Source: Paralvinella palmiformis
Taxonomy: Eukaryota; Annelida; Polychaeta; Terebellida; Alvinellidae
Assembly (NCBI GenBank): GCA_025642065.1
Contig: JAODUP010000349.1
Span: 249,501-313,500, forward strand
Reading direction: 5' to 3'
Length of the DNA: 64,000 nt
Shown here: piece by piece, positions 63,833 through 64,000 of the stretch
Position numbering within the stretch: the first letter of the stretch is position 1
Layout of the letters: the number at the start of each line of letters is the position of its first letter
The notes under the pieces: model-generated
Databases searched by the model: none
What the model saw: the letters and a program-made list of their open reading frames with translations, nothing else
What the model was told of the DNA's origin: nothing
Translations under genes and position numbers: made by a program

Positions 63833-64000
63833 TACAGTCAGAATCTGTTAATACGGACATCGTTTATCCAACAAATCCACTATCCGATACATTATTGCCT
63901 GTGATGGATTTAGCTCCATTATAAATGACTCTTTAATCTGACAAAATTGTGTTCCGCATTCCGACACTTCATTTCGCCAACAGAATGCAACATTTCAATG
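63833..64000. mobile_element. Possible pogo/Tigger-like element end at the window edge
   Basis: 'acagtcagaatctgttaata' followed by repeated 'tccgacac'/'tccgatac'-like words is reminiscent of pogo/Tigger or Jerky-type termini. The other end is outside the window. Confidence 0.35.

Larger units (their letters stand above)
59272..64000. other. MGRN1 upstream intron (first coding exon not found)
   Basis: The first exon in the window begins in phase 1, so at least one coding exon lies further right. I looked on the minus strand for an MG..SRR / YRYPPKSG exon and found none. The stretch contains repeats listed separately and an antisense 'cttctatagcgccaat' LINE-tail-like motif near 59474. Confidence 0.65.

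Noticed and set aside
59272..64000. First coding exon of MGRN1 inside the window
   Set aside because: No minus-strand exon with the expected N-terminal wording and a phase-1 donor was found; it most likely lies beyond 64000.
1..64000. CRISPR array, operon, phage or bacterial gene cluster
   Set aside because: Intron-containing animal genes throughout; no regularly spaced repeats with unique spacers and no prokaryotic gene organisation.

Overview
This is nuclear DNA of an animal. Every gene is split by GT-AG introns, the sequence is A+T-rich, and introns and gaps are full of microsatellites, tRNA-derived SINEs, decayed LINEs and short inverted-repeat DNA elements. The protein and repeat content suits a marine invertebrate, most plausibly a lophotrochozoan such as a mollusc, but the sequence alone does not fix the species. 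Identifications come from my memory of the protein families. No database search was run.

Three protein-coding genes are present. (1) Positions 784-21966, plus strand: the C-terminal 30 coding exons of WDR90/POC16, a multi-WD40 centriole and cilium protein. Its N-terminal part lies left of the window. The exons join in phase all the way to the stop, except for one extra base in a CCCC run at 4997-5000. (2) 37611-26044, minus strand: a complete 10-exon BRAT1 (777 codons plus stop), the HEAT-repeat partner of the Integrator nuclease INTS11 and of ATM. It includes a 29-nt microexon and ends in Asp-Cys-Tyr. (3) 59271-42887, minus strand: 14 coding exons, plus one candidate cassette exon, of an MGRN1/RNF157-type RING E3 ubiquitin ligase. 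Only its first coding exon seems to lie beyond the right edge. WDR90 and BRAT1 converge tail to tail; BRAT1 and MGRN1 run head to tail.

Region by region: 1-783 is WDR90 intron with a SINE-like fragment. The intron at 11496-14468 holds SINEs and a composite repeat that recurs, inverted, near 60.1-61.5 kb. The gap 21967-26043 holds a roughly 1 kb terminal-inverted-repeat element and CR1/L2-type LINE remnants. BRAT1 intron 1 is largely one fold-back structure, and BRAT1 intron 3 holds an element with 'caattcc' termini. The gap 37612-42886 holds a compact 31-bp inverted repeat, a SINE and a hAT-like element. An MGRN1 intron (44439-48053) carries an antisense EN+RT LINE interrupted by a SINE with a target-site duplication. 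The rest, 59272-64000, is intron or upstream sequence of MGRN1 with repeats only.

The three genes do not form one pathway: centriole scaffold, Integrator/ATM chaperone, endosomal ubiquitin ligase. I see no operon, CRISPR array, RNA gene or clearly new gene system. The points most worth a second look are the MGRN1 tail (a repeated DYExID exon ending, a candidate cassette exon, no PSAP motif), the conserved BRAT1 C-terminus, the WDR90 frameshift, and several well-delimited mobile-element insertions.
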